From: Deltaproteobacteria bacterium
Lineage (GTDB): Bacteria > Myxococcota_C > UBA6777
Reading direction: 5' to 3'
DNA: 64,000 nucleotides
Assembly: GCA_002731275.1 (NCBI GenBank)
Contig: PCBK01000052.1
Location: 346,666-410,665 of the forward strand
Shown here: positions 52,498-61,044 of the stretch, piece by piece
Position numbering within the stretch: the first letter of the stretch is position 1
How the letters are laid out: each line of letters begins with the position of its first letter
The notes under the pieces: generated by a model
What the model was told of the DNA's origin: nothing
Databases searched by the model: none
Seen by the model: only the letters and a program-made list of their open reading frames with translations
Translations under genes and position numbers: made by a program

Positions 52498-53019
52498 CTA
52501 GTATTCGGGGATCGTGAATGAGAAGGACTTGATGATCTTGTTGAGGATCTTTTTGCGCTGGTTGTAGCTCTCTGAGGGGGTACGGATGGTCAGAATGTAC
52601 TTGTATTGGCCGGGTTCATGTGCGCCTTCACAGTCTTTAACGCCGGGTTTATTTGTGTCGATAATCACGCGGATCAAGACGTATTCATCGCTATTTTTGT
52701 TGGGACGGTGTGCACCAACGAGTTTCCAGGCGCAACGTTTTTGGATACGTTGACGCTGGTCAACCTCCGTCACAAATCCCACCATATCACGTCGGATCGT
52801 GTTGCGTGTGCTCACGATCAGGTTCCCGAGCTTGCCATCATCGCGAATACGCTGGATCTGCAGGACCTCACCTTGGGGGCTTTGCAGGCCACCATTACCG
52901 ATGGTCCACTTGTTAGGGACAGACACGCTATACAAGAGATCTGCGTTGGTGACTCGTTTGGTGGCACATCCGGTCAATCCAAGCAGCGCGATACTTATTA
53001 ACAAACACCATTCACGCAT
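52498..53019 (-). CDS. small lipoprotein, function unknown
   Basis: 173 residues. MREWCLLISIALLGLTGC is a lipoprotein signal (lipobox LTGC). The mature part, LLYSVSVPNKWTIGNGGLQS, NLIVSTRNTIRRDMVGFVTE and YVLIRVIIDTNKPGVKDCEG, is beta-rich, with two Cys near residues 120 and 155. It resembles PsbP/DUF1795-like folds only loosely, so I give no name. GGAGA is seven bases before ATG 53019, which is better placed than the ATG at 53025. Confidence 0.75.
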   Translation of the reverse strand: MREWCLLISIALLGLTGCATKRVTNADLLYSVSVPNKWTIGNGGLQSPQGEVLQIQRIRDDGKLGNLIVSTRNTIRRDMVGFVTEVDQRQRIQKRCAWKLVGAHRPNKNSDEYVLIRVIIDTNKPGVKDCEGAHEPGQYKYILTIRTPSESYNQRKKILNKIIKSFSFTIPEY

Positions 53020-53162
53020 GGACATTCTCCATAGAAAGCAAGAGGAAGCGATATGTTTTGGCCGAAGATACACAATCTACGGCGCAAACACAAGAGTTTG
53101 AGCGGCGTGTACATGAGGATGTTGAGGGGGGTTTGAAGCGAAAGACGAGGCAGACGAGATAT

Positions 53163-55097
53163 TCAGCGGGGTTTGATCATTTGGAAGTAGCGTTTGACGA
53201 GTTGTCTGTAGGAAGGTGGCACTTTTTTCTGACCGAGCACCTCTTCAGTGATGTTTTTGTATTCGCCATATACACGCTTGTATGCACGGGAGGCGAATCC
53301 TTTGGAGCTGGCACCCTGGATGACAACACTTCGAGAAGGCCCACCGTTCTTTTTACCCTGGAGTTGTTCTTCTTTGTACTCTTTGACAACGCCCTTATTG
53401 GATTTGCCAAGTTTCCAGTCAGGAGAGCCTGAACCCCACTTCTTACCACCTTTCTTGGTACCGCTACCACCGGGGCGTTGTCCTTTCCCCTGGCCTTGAC
53501 CTTGCTTTCCTTGGCCTTGTCCTTGCTTTCCTTGTTTCCCTTGCCCCTGACCTTTCCCTTGGCCTTGACCGGGGCGTCTCTTCCCTTGTTTTCCGGGCTG
53601 GTTGCCTTGTCGGGCTTTCTGTCCCTGGCTTTGCTTGCCAGGGCGTTGACCTTGTTTACCTTGTTGATTGCCTTGGCGTTGTTGCCCTTGTTGTTGTTGA
53701 TTTCCCTGCTGCTGTTGTCCTTGTTGGCCTTGCTTGCCTTGGCGTTGTTGCCCTTGCTTGCCTTGGCGCTGCTGGCCTTGCTTGCCTTGCTTTTGCCCCT
53801 GGCGACGTTGACCTCTTTTCTGGCCTTGTCGTCGTTGTCCTTTGCGCCCACCGGCTTTTTGCATAAAGCGACGAAGCTGCTTTTGGCGTTGTCTTCGCTG
53901 TTGACCGCTTTGCTGAGCGGCCTGCTTCATCTGCTGCATTTGGTTGCCAGCCATACGACGAGCGCGTTGCTGCTGGGCTTTGTTCATCATCTTGCTGAGT
54001 TTTCGTGCGAGATTTTGCATCGTCTTGCGTTGTTGCATACGTTGCTTCGCGCTTTGTCCACGACGACGACGGTTTTGCATCTGACGAGCAAGCTTTCTCA
54101 GCTTATCACGCATGCTCTTGGGCAGGTTTTTCGCGAGATTTTTGAGCATCTTGGCCATGCGACGACGCTCTTTGCGAGACATCTTCTTGCTAAACTTCTT
54201 GGCGAGTTTTTGTAGCGCCTTGGCGAGCGCTTTTTCGTCGAGCTTGCGAAGCGCTTTGGCGAGCTTTTGCAGCTCTTTGTCCTTGGAACGATCGAGCTTC
54301 TTCGCGATCTTTGCCACCTTCTTCTCTGCGATACGTTGTTCTTTGGCTTTTTTGCTCGCTTTGTTTTTCGCCAATTCTTGCTTGAGCTGTGCGAGCTTTT
54401 TGAACAACTCTTTGCGCGTGATCTTTCCTTTTTCCAGATCGCGCCAGAGCTTCTGGATCTTCTTATGGATCTTTTTGAGGGACTTATCCCTAATTTGGCT
54501 GAGGGTCTTTTTCAGCTCCTCTTTGTCCCTATGAAGCGCCAACTCTTCTTTTGTCAGCTTGAGCTTCTTCTCAGAGATCTCTTTTTTCTTCTCTTTTTTG
54601 ACGATAGGCTTGGGGGGTTGAGGAGGATGGACAAATGGAAGCACTGCAAAGGCGAGCGCGGTCATCGCCAATTCACGAAGACCTACGGGCCATGAGAACG
54701 GCGCGACGGTTTTAGGATCGACTCTGTCTGCGTGTTTGAGTGCGTCGGCGATCGCGGCTTTCGCGAAAGGTGTTTGTTCATCGCGATCGATGTATTCGAG
54801 TGCCGCCGCGATACGATCTTGAAGCTCCATACGCGAGTCAATTTGCCACGTGGTCATATGCTCCTTGAGCGGCCAAAAGAGACCGTACAAGACCCCGCCC
54901 AACTGCACGACGATCGCCGCGATCAACAACCCCAACGACAACGAAGGCAACGTCTCGACACGCTCAAGGAGCATGGAGACGAGCAGTAAAATTGCCGCTG
55001 GAATCGCCGACAAAAACAGGCTGTCAAGCAGTAATTGCACACGTAACCGCTGTTGTACGCGGTCGATGGCATTTTGTAATTTCTTTCGTGCGTCCAT
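53163..55097 (-). CDS. DUF4175-like membrane protein with Gln/Gly/Lys/Arg-rich region
   Basis: 644 residues. Two hydrophobic helices near residues 28-75 (SAIPAAILLLVSMLLERV, LGLLIAAIVVQLGGVLYGLF) and one at about 140-160 anchor the N-terminus. Residues 165-400 are lysine-rich coiled coil. Residues 400-560 are almost only Q, G, K, R and P (motif GQQRQGKQ, GQGQGKGQ). The C-terminal block FASRAYKRVYGEYKNITEEV, PPSYRQLVKRYFQMIKPR is the conserved tail of DUF4175-like proteins in Myxococcota and relatives, usually encoded near MoxR/DUF58 genes, which are absent here. AGGGAC lies upstream of ATG 55097. Confidence 0.75.
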   Translation of the reverse strand: MDARKKLQNAIDRVQQRLRVQLLLDSLFLSAIPAAILLLVSMLLERVETLPSLSLGLLIAAIVVQLGGVLYGLFWPLKEHMTTWQIDSRMELQDRIAAALEYIDRDEQTPFAKAAIADALKHADRVDPKTVAPFSWPVGLRELAMTALAFAVLPFVHPPQPPKPIVKKEKKKEISEKKLKLTKEELALHRDKEELKKTLSQIRDKSLKKIHKKIQKLWRDLEKGKITRKELFKKLAQLKQELAKNKASKKAKEQRIAEKKVAKIAKKLDRSKDKELQKLAKALRKLDEKALAKALQKLAKKFSKKMSRKERRRMAKMLKNLAKNLPKSMRDKLRKLARQMQNRRRRGQSAKQRMQQRKTMQNLARKLSKMMNKAQQQRARRMAGNQMQQMKQAAQQSGQQRRQRQKQLRRFMQKAGGRKGQRRQGQKRGQRRQGQKQGKQGQQRQGKQGQQRQGKQGQQGQQQQGNQQQQGQQRQGNQQGKQGQRPGKQSQGQKARQGNQPGKQGKRRPGQGQGKGQGQGKQGKQGQGQGKQGQGQGKGQRPGGSGTKKGGKKWGSGSPDWKLGKSNKGVVKEYKEEQLQGKKNGGPSRSVVIQGASSKGFASRAYKRVYGEYKNITEEVLGQKKVPPSYRQLVKRYFQMIKPR

Positions 55098-55401
55098 TCC
55101 ATCTGTCCCTTTGGCTTCAAAGATGATTCGATTTTACGTCTATCTCAACATGATACTGTCGAAAAAGACCACAAGCAAGTGCTCCAACAGAGAGTACCTG
55201 AATACATACGCTCTTTTGACTAAAAAGAGTTACACACCCAAAACATTCCATTTGGGAACACTTTTTGGCAACTTCAGTCACAAGGCTGCTGCAAAGACCC
55301 TCTGCACACATAGACTTAGAGTACAGTCATTCGGAAATGTTCAAAAAAGGTGGAGAAAAACACATTTGGGGGGAAGCAGCGCAGATGGGAAGCGTAGAGG
55401 A
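55098..55401. other. intergenic region upstream of the DUF4175-like gene
   Basis: 304 bases with no supported gene. It contains the exact inverted repeat CTCTTTT-GACTA-AAAAGAG at 55211-55229, which could be an operator or terminator. No convincing promoter was found on the minus strand. Confidence 0.4.
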
Positions 55402-57921
55402 CTATTTTTTGAGCAGTGTACCAGGGACCCAAGCGGGTTCAATCGGCCCAAAGTGTCCAACATCCTGGCCAGAGGCACCGTACAAGAAGTGGTAGATCGA
55501 ATAGGATTGCAAGACGCGCTTGACGTATTTTCGGGTCTGCTTGATCGAGATCGCCTCGACCCACTCGTCAAGAGGGAGCTGAGGGCTGCGTCGTAGCCAA
55601 CGCTTCACCCAACGCGAACCTGCGTTGTATCCACCAATCACCATCGGAAGCTTGTCGTCAAATTGGTTGAGGAGCACACGCAAGTGACGAATCCCCAAGC
55701 GGATGTTGATGGCCGGTGTGAGAAGCTCCTCAACGCTCACCGAAGAACGTCCCCTCAAGGGGCGAGGCCTTGTCCTCGCGGTCGCCCTTGCTGTCGACAT
55801 GATCATCTGCATCAAACCATACGCCTTGGCGTACGACTGGATCTGTGGGTTGAACGTGCTCTCCTCTCTCATCAAACCATAGGCGAGCGCAGGGATCACT
55901 CGATCCTTTGTGGAGGCAGGCTTTACATACTCCCAAAAGGGTCGTGGGTAGGCCAAAAACCAGGATGACAGCGCCGCCCCTTTAGGAGGCACACGCCCTG
56001 CGATCTTTCCACGTCGTCTGTAGACCCGATCGGAGAAGTGGTACTTGTTGACGAGTTGATAATGAAGCGCCATCAACTCAGCGCCTTGATCCCCGCGCAA
56101 TCCACAGCGTCTTCGACCACGAGCTTTGGCGTCCTTAAAAAACGAACATCGCGTCATATACATCCACTCACGCGCCGCTTGTTCACGCAATCCAAAGCGG
56201 AACAACCGAGCACCCAATTGATATGTATCGGAAGACAAGATCGCGCGCTTTTTCCCTGTAAAATGCCTGAGCTGCGCTTCGTGCTTCCACGACTTCCGTG
56301 GAAGTGGTCCCCACGGGAGGGTAATGGGCTTGCCCTTCTGGACGACGGCGCGACAAGTCTTCATCGGCTCGTAGCAGATCTTCCAGCCTGGCTTGTGGAG
56401 CATTTTGACGCGCTGAATCGCCAAAAAGGCGTAATAATACAGAGGATAATGTTTGATCAACGTGAGATAACGCTTGAGCACACGGGCTCTGGGACGTCCT
56501 GATTTTTCCATCGCTCGCGCAGAGAAGTACAACGACGCCGCTGCGTAGCGATGTTTGGGATATCCCTTGAAGATCGAACGCATGTGGGACTCTGTCTTCC
56601 TCCAATCTCGCTTGCGATACCACTGGTACGCGATCCGCCACTGCGCAACTTTGGCCATGTCTCCGTTCGGAAATTGTTGCTTTAAGCTCGCGTAGATCCG
56701 ACGTGCGCGCTTCAACTTGCCCCAACGTTCGATCAACTCAGCGACCGAGAACATCGAGTCATCTGCGAGGTAGTGCTTGGGAAAAAGACGGGCCACCTTG
56801 CGGTAGTATGGGATCGCACGTGAGCCTCGACCGAGTCGACGATATGACTGCGCGAGGCGGAAGAGCGTCCTGACCATCTGGTAATCAAAACCATCACATA
56901 GCCCTTCAGCTCTCTTCAACTGTGGGATCGCGGAGCGGTATCGGCGGCGGCGAAAGTGCGCGAAGCCTCTGTTGTAAAAAAACAAACACTTGATCTTGCG
57001 GGGGGTATTCTTTGGCAAACGGATCCCCGCGAGCGTCCGCAGCGCCAACCTGTAGGCGTAGTGTTTGTTGAGCTTGTTTGCGCGATACACGCGAGCAGAG
57101 AGACTTAACTTGAGCCGCAATTGTCCATTGCGAATACGAGACTCAATCTCTTGGGCCTCTGTCGTCATCGGCTCTTTGACGAGGACTTTTCTCATGTAGC
57201 TGCGGGCGCGCAAACGATTTTTGGGTCCGCCCATTTTGAGCAGCGCACGCGCGACGAGCCACCACGCGGTCTCGTCTTCTTCGAGGCGTTTGCTACCTTT
57301 GAGCAGCGCCAACACCTGCTTGTACGCGCCTTTTTTGTAGGCAGCCTGTGCAGAACGAAGTCGAGCGAGTCCGTAGAAGCGCGATGTTTTCGAGACCTTT
57401 GCGTACACATCACCGGCCTTATCCGACTTCTCTTGATCCATCGCGTCGGCGAGCCAAAACAACACATGGTCGCGGAGAGAGCCCGCATTCTTGAGGGATT
57501 GTTCGTACCATGTGCGGGCTTTGGTGTAGTCCTCTTGATCGTAAAAACAGCGCGCGAGGCGCAACTTTGCGCCGAGCGCGCGTTCAGCATCAAGAGAGAA
57601 TCCCTTGTAAAGCTGCGCGGCTTTGTCACATGCACCTTTCGAGAGCTGTTGCTTCCAGGTCGCGTATGATTCTTTTGCGAAGAGATCGCGCACCAACACC
57701 AAATCGAAGGTTCCCTTTTCAGGTAACATCAACGTGGTACGACGAGGGGGTGTTTTACGTGTGACGACACGACGTGGAGGGGGTGTGGGCCGAGAGGCTG
57801 CACCGCGAGGGACGAGCGGTTTGGGGCGAGGATCCCGCTTAGCAGGAGGTTTGGGACATCCACTACCGACGAGTAGAAGAAGACATCCGAGAGTCGCGAT
57901 CGGGATCTTGATGTTGTGCAT
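55402..57921 (-). CDS. Slt-type soluble lytic transglycosylase lipoprotein with TPR-like repeats
   Basis: 839 residues. The lipobox LVGSGC identifies a lipoprotein. A proline/arginine linker is followed by about 550 residues of TPR-like helices (FYDQEDYTKARTWYEQSLKN, FNRGFAHFRRRRYRSAIPQL-like units). The C-terminal lysozyme-like SLT domain, at about 690-820, has the catalytic Glu in YGLMREESTFNPQIQSYAKA, then YGLMQMIMSTARATARTRP, NIRLGIRHLRVLLNQF and MVIGGYNAGSRWVKRWLR. It cleaves the beta-1,4 link in peptidoglycan, making anhydromuropeptides, at the outer membrane or periplasm. GGGAG lies before ATG 57921. Its start overlaps the VanZ-like gene by 59 bases. Confidence 0.92.
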   Translation of the reverse strand: MHNIKIPIATLGCLLLLVGSGCPKPPAKRDPRPKPLVPRGAASRPTPPPRRVVTRKTPPRRTTLMLPEKGTFDLVLVRDLFAKESYATWKQQLSKGACDKAAQLYKGFSLDAERALGAKLRLARCFYDQEDYTKARTWYEQSLKNAGSLRDHVLFWLADAMDQEKSDKAGDVYAKVSKTSRFYGLARLRSAQAAYKKGAYKQVLALLKGSKRLEEDETAWWLVARALLKMGGPKNRLRARSYMRKVLVKEPMTTEAQEIESRIRNGQLRLKLSLSARVYRANKLNKHYAYRLALRTLAGIRLPKNTPRKIKCLFFYNRGFAHFRRRRYRSAIPQLKRAEGLCDGFDYQMVRTLFRLAQSYRRLGRGSRAIPYYRKVARLFPKHYLADDSMFSVAELIERWGKLKRARRIYASLKQQFPNGDMAKVAQWRIAYQWYRKRDWRKTESHMRSIFKGYPKHRYAAASLYFSARAMEKSGRPRARVLKRYLTLIKHYPLYYYAFLAIQRVKMLHKPGWKICYEPMKTCRAVVQKGKPITLPWGPLPRKSWKHEAQLRHFTGKKRAILSSDTYQLGARLFRFGLREQAAREWMYMTRCSFFKDAKARGRRRCGLRGDQGAELMALHYQLVNKYHFSDRVYRRRGKIAGRVPPKGAALSSWFLAYPRPFWEYVKPASTKDRVIPALAYGLMREESTFNPQIQSYAKAYGLMQMIMSTARATARTRPRPLRGRSSVSVEELLTPAINIRLGIRHLRVLLNQFDDKLPMVIGGYNAGSRWVKRWLRRSPQLPLDEWVEAISIKQTRKYVKRVLQSYSIYHFLYGASGQDVGHFGPIEPAWVPGTLLKK

Positions 57922-58330
57922 GGGTATCTCCCTGTGCTGGAGTAGCAGAGCATATCCGGTGCAAAACCCACCACGCCATCCCCCCAGCGAACGCTCCACA
58001 CGCGTCGGCGATAAGATCGCCTGCGCTAGAGTCTCGTCCAGGGACAAAGGACTGGTGCCATTCGTCACTTACACCGTATAGAGTACCCATAACACTCGCC
58101 AACCAGATCGACCAAAAAATTGACCCAGTCAGCCGAAAGGCAACACGCCCCATCAAAAACCCAAACACACCGTACGCACCAAAATGTAGGACTTTGTCCA
58201 GATGCGTAATCTTGGGCATCGTGATCTGGATGGGGCGATCGGAGAGCCAGTAGATCAAACCAGCGTAGGAGATCAGCAAAAGACAGTCGATACAAAAACC
58301 GAGAGAGAGAAGTCGCTTGGATTGTGTCAT
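57863..58330 (-). CDS. VanZ-like membrane protein
   Basis: 155 residues with about four hydrophobic segments. The VanZ core motifs are visible: HLDKVLHFGAYGVFGFLMGR, YGVSDEWHQSFVPGRDSSAG and DLIADACGAFAGGMAWWVL. VanZ-type proteins are small integral membrane proteins, some linked to glycopeptide resistance, many of unknown role. The last 30 residues are hydrophilic and overlap the lytic transglycosylase start. It begins six bases after the DUF151 stop with no clear ribosome site, which suggests coupled translation. Confidence 0.85.
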   Translation of the reverse strand: MTQSKRLLSLGFCIDCLLLISYAGLIYWLSDRPIQITMPKITHLDKVLHFGAYGVFGFLMGRVAFRLTGSIFWSIWLASVMGTLYGVSDEWHQSFVPGRDSSAGDLIADACGAFAGGMAWWVLHRICSATPAQGDTHAQHQDPDRDSRMSSSTRR

Positions 58331-58336
58331 CGAGGA

Positions 58337-59002
58337 TTATTGCTTGTACTTTTCGAGGGTCCCACGGGCGAGTCCCTCCACAACATCTTTCCACTCATCC
58401 TTGACCTCTTCGTAGAAGTCGCGCTCGGGGCTCTGTGACTCCCCTTCTTTGCGCCCTTCGATCTCGTTTTGGCGTGTCTTCTCCAACACACTCTCATCGA
58501 CAAAGATCGGCGCTTTACAACGCAGCGCGATCGCCAACGCATCAGAAGGCCTCGCGTCCAATGAGATAATACCGTCTTGCTCTGTCGACAGCTCGATCGT
58601 CGCGTAAAAGGTGTTCTCACGGACATCTGTGATGATCACAGAGGCGACTGTCCCACCGAGCGCTGTGAGCATCTGTTTGACGAGATCGTGGGTCATTGGG
58701 CGAGGGGGTGCGATCCCGAGCAGCTCTGTCGCGATCGCGTTCGCCTCGGACTCACCGATCCAGATGGGGAGAATTTGTTCTTGAATAGGGGGGTGTTCAG
58801 GGTCATCGGACTCGAGCTCAAGCTCAATCTCCAATTCATCGGAGAAGTCGTCGAGTTCGAGAGAGAAGCTACCTGTAGAGCTGTCTCCTTCGGCTTCGCG
58901 TTCATCTTCCTCATCGGCGGAGAGTTTGTCTCGAAGAATAACAATAGGGGAGTTACTGAAGGGGTCCATTGCCAGGCCAACAAGGCGCATCTCGTATAAC
59001 AT
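58337..59002 (-). CDS. DUF151/bifunctional nuclease-family protein with acidic insertion
   Basis: 221 residues of the DUF151 (bifunctional nuclease) family. The core is canonical: ILPIWIGESEANAIATELLG, PPRPMTHDLVKQMLTALGG, VIITDVRENTFYATIELS, SLDARPSDALAIALRCKAPI. Between VILRDKL and ILPIWIG, where other members have a short loop, there are about 48 strongly acidic residues (ADEEDEREAEGDSSTGSF, LELDDFSDELEIELELES). The C-terminus carries a charged UvrB/UvrC-like helix. GAGGAAG precedes ATG 59002; the frame extends upstream to 59083 but without family similarity. It heads an operon with VanZ-like and Slt genes. Confidence 0.88.
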   Translation of the reverse strand: MLYEMRLVGLAMDPFSNSPIVILRDKLSADEEDEREAEGDSSTGSFSLELDDFSDELEIELELESDDPEHPPIQEQILPIWIGESEANAIATELLGIAPPRPMTHDLVKQMLTALGGTVASVIITDVRENTFYATIELSTEQDGIISLDARPSDALAIALRCKAPIFVDESVLEKTRQNEIEGRKEGESQSPERDFYEEVKDEWKDVVEGLARGTLEKYKQ

Positions 59003-59320
59003 TATCTTCCTCACACAATCACAAAACAAATCCATTCCATTGGGAAGAAATGGTTCCATACCAAAACAATTCATCCTGTACACCTCGACCTGCGGTGAGA
59101 TGTCTCATATGAATAGCATTGGACGGTGTATTTGTTCCAATTTTTTGTCGGGAGTGAGGAAAGACTATGGTGGTTCGCAAGCGTAGTGTCGATGTCACGT
59201 GAGCAAGTCGAATCCACTCCCAGACGTACCAATCAGCCTTCGTGCTGCTCTTTATAAGCTATTGTGTGGAGGGGAAAAAGACAAGTCAGAAAAGCGCCTC
59301 AGCCTTCGTACAGGACGAGG
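59003..59320. other. intergenic region between miaB and the DUF151 gene
   Basis: 318 bases, no supported gene. It must contain the promoter of the DUF151 unit. A pair GGGAGTG (59150-59156) and CACTCCC (59215-59221) is 58 bases apart, a tRNA-like spacing, but D-, anticodon- and T-arms do not form, so I reject a tRNA. Confidence 0.45.
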
Positions 59321-60670
59321 TCATACAAGCTCACCACGCAGGGAGTGTGCGTATCCATTGAGGATTTTGACCGTGACAAGTTCACCGATCAAATTGGGAT
59401 CGCCGACAAAATTGACGACCTTGTTGCCACGTGTGCGTCCACGTAGTTCACCATCTTTCTTCGAGAGACCTTCGATGAGGACCTCTTGGATCGAGTCGAC
59501 GAGCGCCTCATTTTTCTCCAACATAATCTCACGTTGACGCTCTTGCAGCTTGAGCAGGCGAGTGTGTGAGACACGCTCATCCACTTGCGCCTTACGAGCA
59601 GCCGGTGTGTAAGGACGTGGTGAGTACATAAAGGAGAACAAACCGTCAAAGCGTACGCGCTCGATCAAGTCCATCGTGTCGTCAAAGTCTGCGTCCGTCT
59701 CACCAGGAAATCCGACGATCACGTCGGCGCTCAGGGCGATCTCCGGGACTCTCTCACGCAGGGCATCGACCCACTCGAAGTACTGCTCACGGGTATGTCG
59801 TCTGTTCATCCGATAGAGGATCTGGTTAGAGCCCGATTGGAATGGCAGGTGAACATACTCACACAGCGTCGGGAGCGCACCAAAGCAGTTGACAAGATCA
59901 GGTGTGAAGTCGCGAGGGTATGGAGATGTAAAGCGCAAGCGATCCAGGCCTTCGACCTTATCGATCTCTTTGAGCAGCGTGGAGAGCTTCCACACTTCGC
60001 CTGTCTCCTCATCTTGCCACGCATACGAAGTTACACTCTGACCGAGCAAGAGGACTTCACGAACGCCGCTTTTACAGAGTTTACGGGCCTCTTCGATGAT
60101 CTCGTGTCCAGAGCGGTAGCGTTCACGTCCGCGGACGTACGGGACGATACAGAAGGAGCAGTATTTGTCACAGCCCTTCATGATCGTAACCATCGCAGAG
60201 GTGGAGGAGTCGAGGACCTGCGGTGCAATATCGAGGAAGCGCACATCTTCAGCAGGATCGAAGTCGATATCGACCAGAGAGCTGGTCTCTTCGTGGAGTT
60301 TTCCGAGCATTTGAGGAAGCTCAGGGATATTGTCGGGTCCAAACACGAGATCGAGGACAGGCGCTCGCTTGAGCAGCTTGGGACCTTCTTGTCGCGCAAA
60401 GCATCCACCGATCCCGATCAACAGCTCGGGATTCTTGCGCTTGAGCTGTGCATACCGCCCGACCGCGGACATGACTTTTTGCTCTGGTTTTTCCCGGACG
60501 CTACAGGTGTTGAGTAGGATGACGTCGGCGTCTTCTGGTTGTTTGACAGGCGCATAGCCTTCTTTGGACAACAACGTCAAAATCTTTTGGGAATCATGTA
60601 CGTTCATTTGGCAGCCAAACGTGTGTACGTAAACGCCCCGTTGTTTTTCTTTGGTCTCGGACTCCCGCAC
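59321..60670 (-). CDS. miaB: tRNA-2-methylthio-N6-isopentenyladenosine synthase
   Basis: MiaB adds a methylthio group to i6A37 in tRNAs reading UNN codons, using radical SAM chemistry. 449 residues, the family length. The N-terminal MTTase domain has Cys in HTFGCQMNVHDSQKI, LLNTCSVREKPEQK and GGCFARQEG. The radical SAM cluster is CDKYCSFCIVPYVRGRE. The C-terminal TRAM domain has LRGRTRGNKVVNFVGDPNLI and GYAHSLRGELV. The frame is open to 60781, but a perfect AAAGGAG lies eight bases before the GTG at 60670, so I choose that start. It is divergent from the downstream PEGA kinase. Confidence 0.93.
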   Translation of the reverse strand: MRESETKEKQRGVYVHTFGCQMNVHDSQKILTLLSKEGYAPVKQPEDADVILLNTCSVREKPEQKVMSAVGRYAQLKRKNPELLIGIGGCFARQEGPKLLKRAPVLDLVFGPDNIPELPQMLGKLHEETSSLVDIDFDPAEDVRFLDIAPQVLDSSTSAMVTIMKGCDKYCSFCIVPYVRGRERYRSGHEIIEEARKLCKSGVREVLLLGQSVTSYAWQDEETGEVWKLSTLLKEIDKVEGLDRLRFTSPYPRDFTPDLVNCFGALPTLCEYVHLPFQSGSNQILYRMNRRHTREQYFEWVDALRERVPEIALSADVIVGFPGETDADFDDTMDLIERVRFDGLFSFMYSPRPYTPAARKAQVDERVSHTRLLKLQERQREIMLEKNEALVDSIQEVLIEGLSKKDGELRGRTRGNKVVNFVGDPNLIGELVTVKILNGYAHSLRGELV

Positions 60671-61044
60671 GGCGGATACTCCTTTCATCAAGATGATCAA
60701 ATAGATAAGATACGTTGTATGGGTGCAGGGTGGATGACCACCCATTGATATCAGCACAGGCAACCAAGAGACATAACACACAATTCACAGCAAGCAAATA
60801 GCCATATTTGATCGTGTCTGGCAGTATGATCCACCCAACACCTTCAAGAAATCATGTGTACTGTCATTGATGACAAACGCAAACTCTGCTATTTTGTGAT
60901 GTTGTACACATACAAGTTGTTGCAAGAAATCTTCGTGGTTCTTTTGTCTCGGCTTTGTCTGAAGACGAAAAGAACATTGGAAAGTTCGCAAACGCGGCGA
61001 GTCAAATGTACCCAAAGAGCTTCAACACAAAGGACGGACGCTCG
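60671..61044. other. divergent intergenic region miaB/PEGA kinase
   Basis: 374 bases. No supported gene. A tight hairpin GGGTGG-ATGA-CCACCC lies at 60728-60743, in what would be the miaB leader. The right end is open in the kinase frame to a TTG at 60955. I find no convincing promoter. Confidence 0.45.

Noticed and set aside
53053..53136. Possible 27-residue peptide with AGAGGAAG upstream on the plus strand
   Set aside because: Short, basic, without recognisable features or promoter, and in the 3' flank of a minus-strand gene; a chance match is more likely.
59150..59221. Possible tRNA: 7-base complementary ends GGGAGTG/CACTCCC, 58 bases apart
   Set aside because: The interior does not form D, anticodon or T arms on either strand, and no proper T-loop is in place.
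59140..59245. TGGATTCGAC on the minus strand, similar to a tmRNA 5' motif
   Set aside because: No tag reading frame ending in Ala-Ala, no matching 3' half with a T-arm, and the RNA would run through the DUF151 gene.
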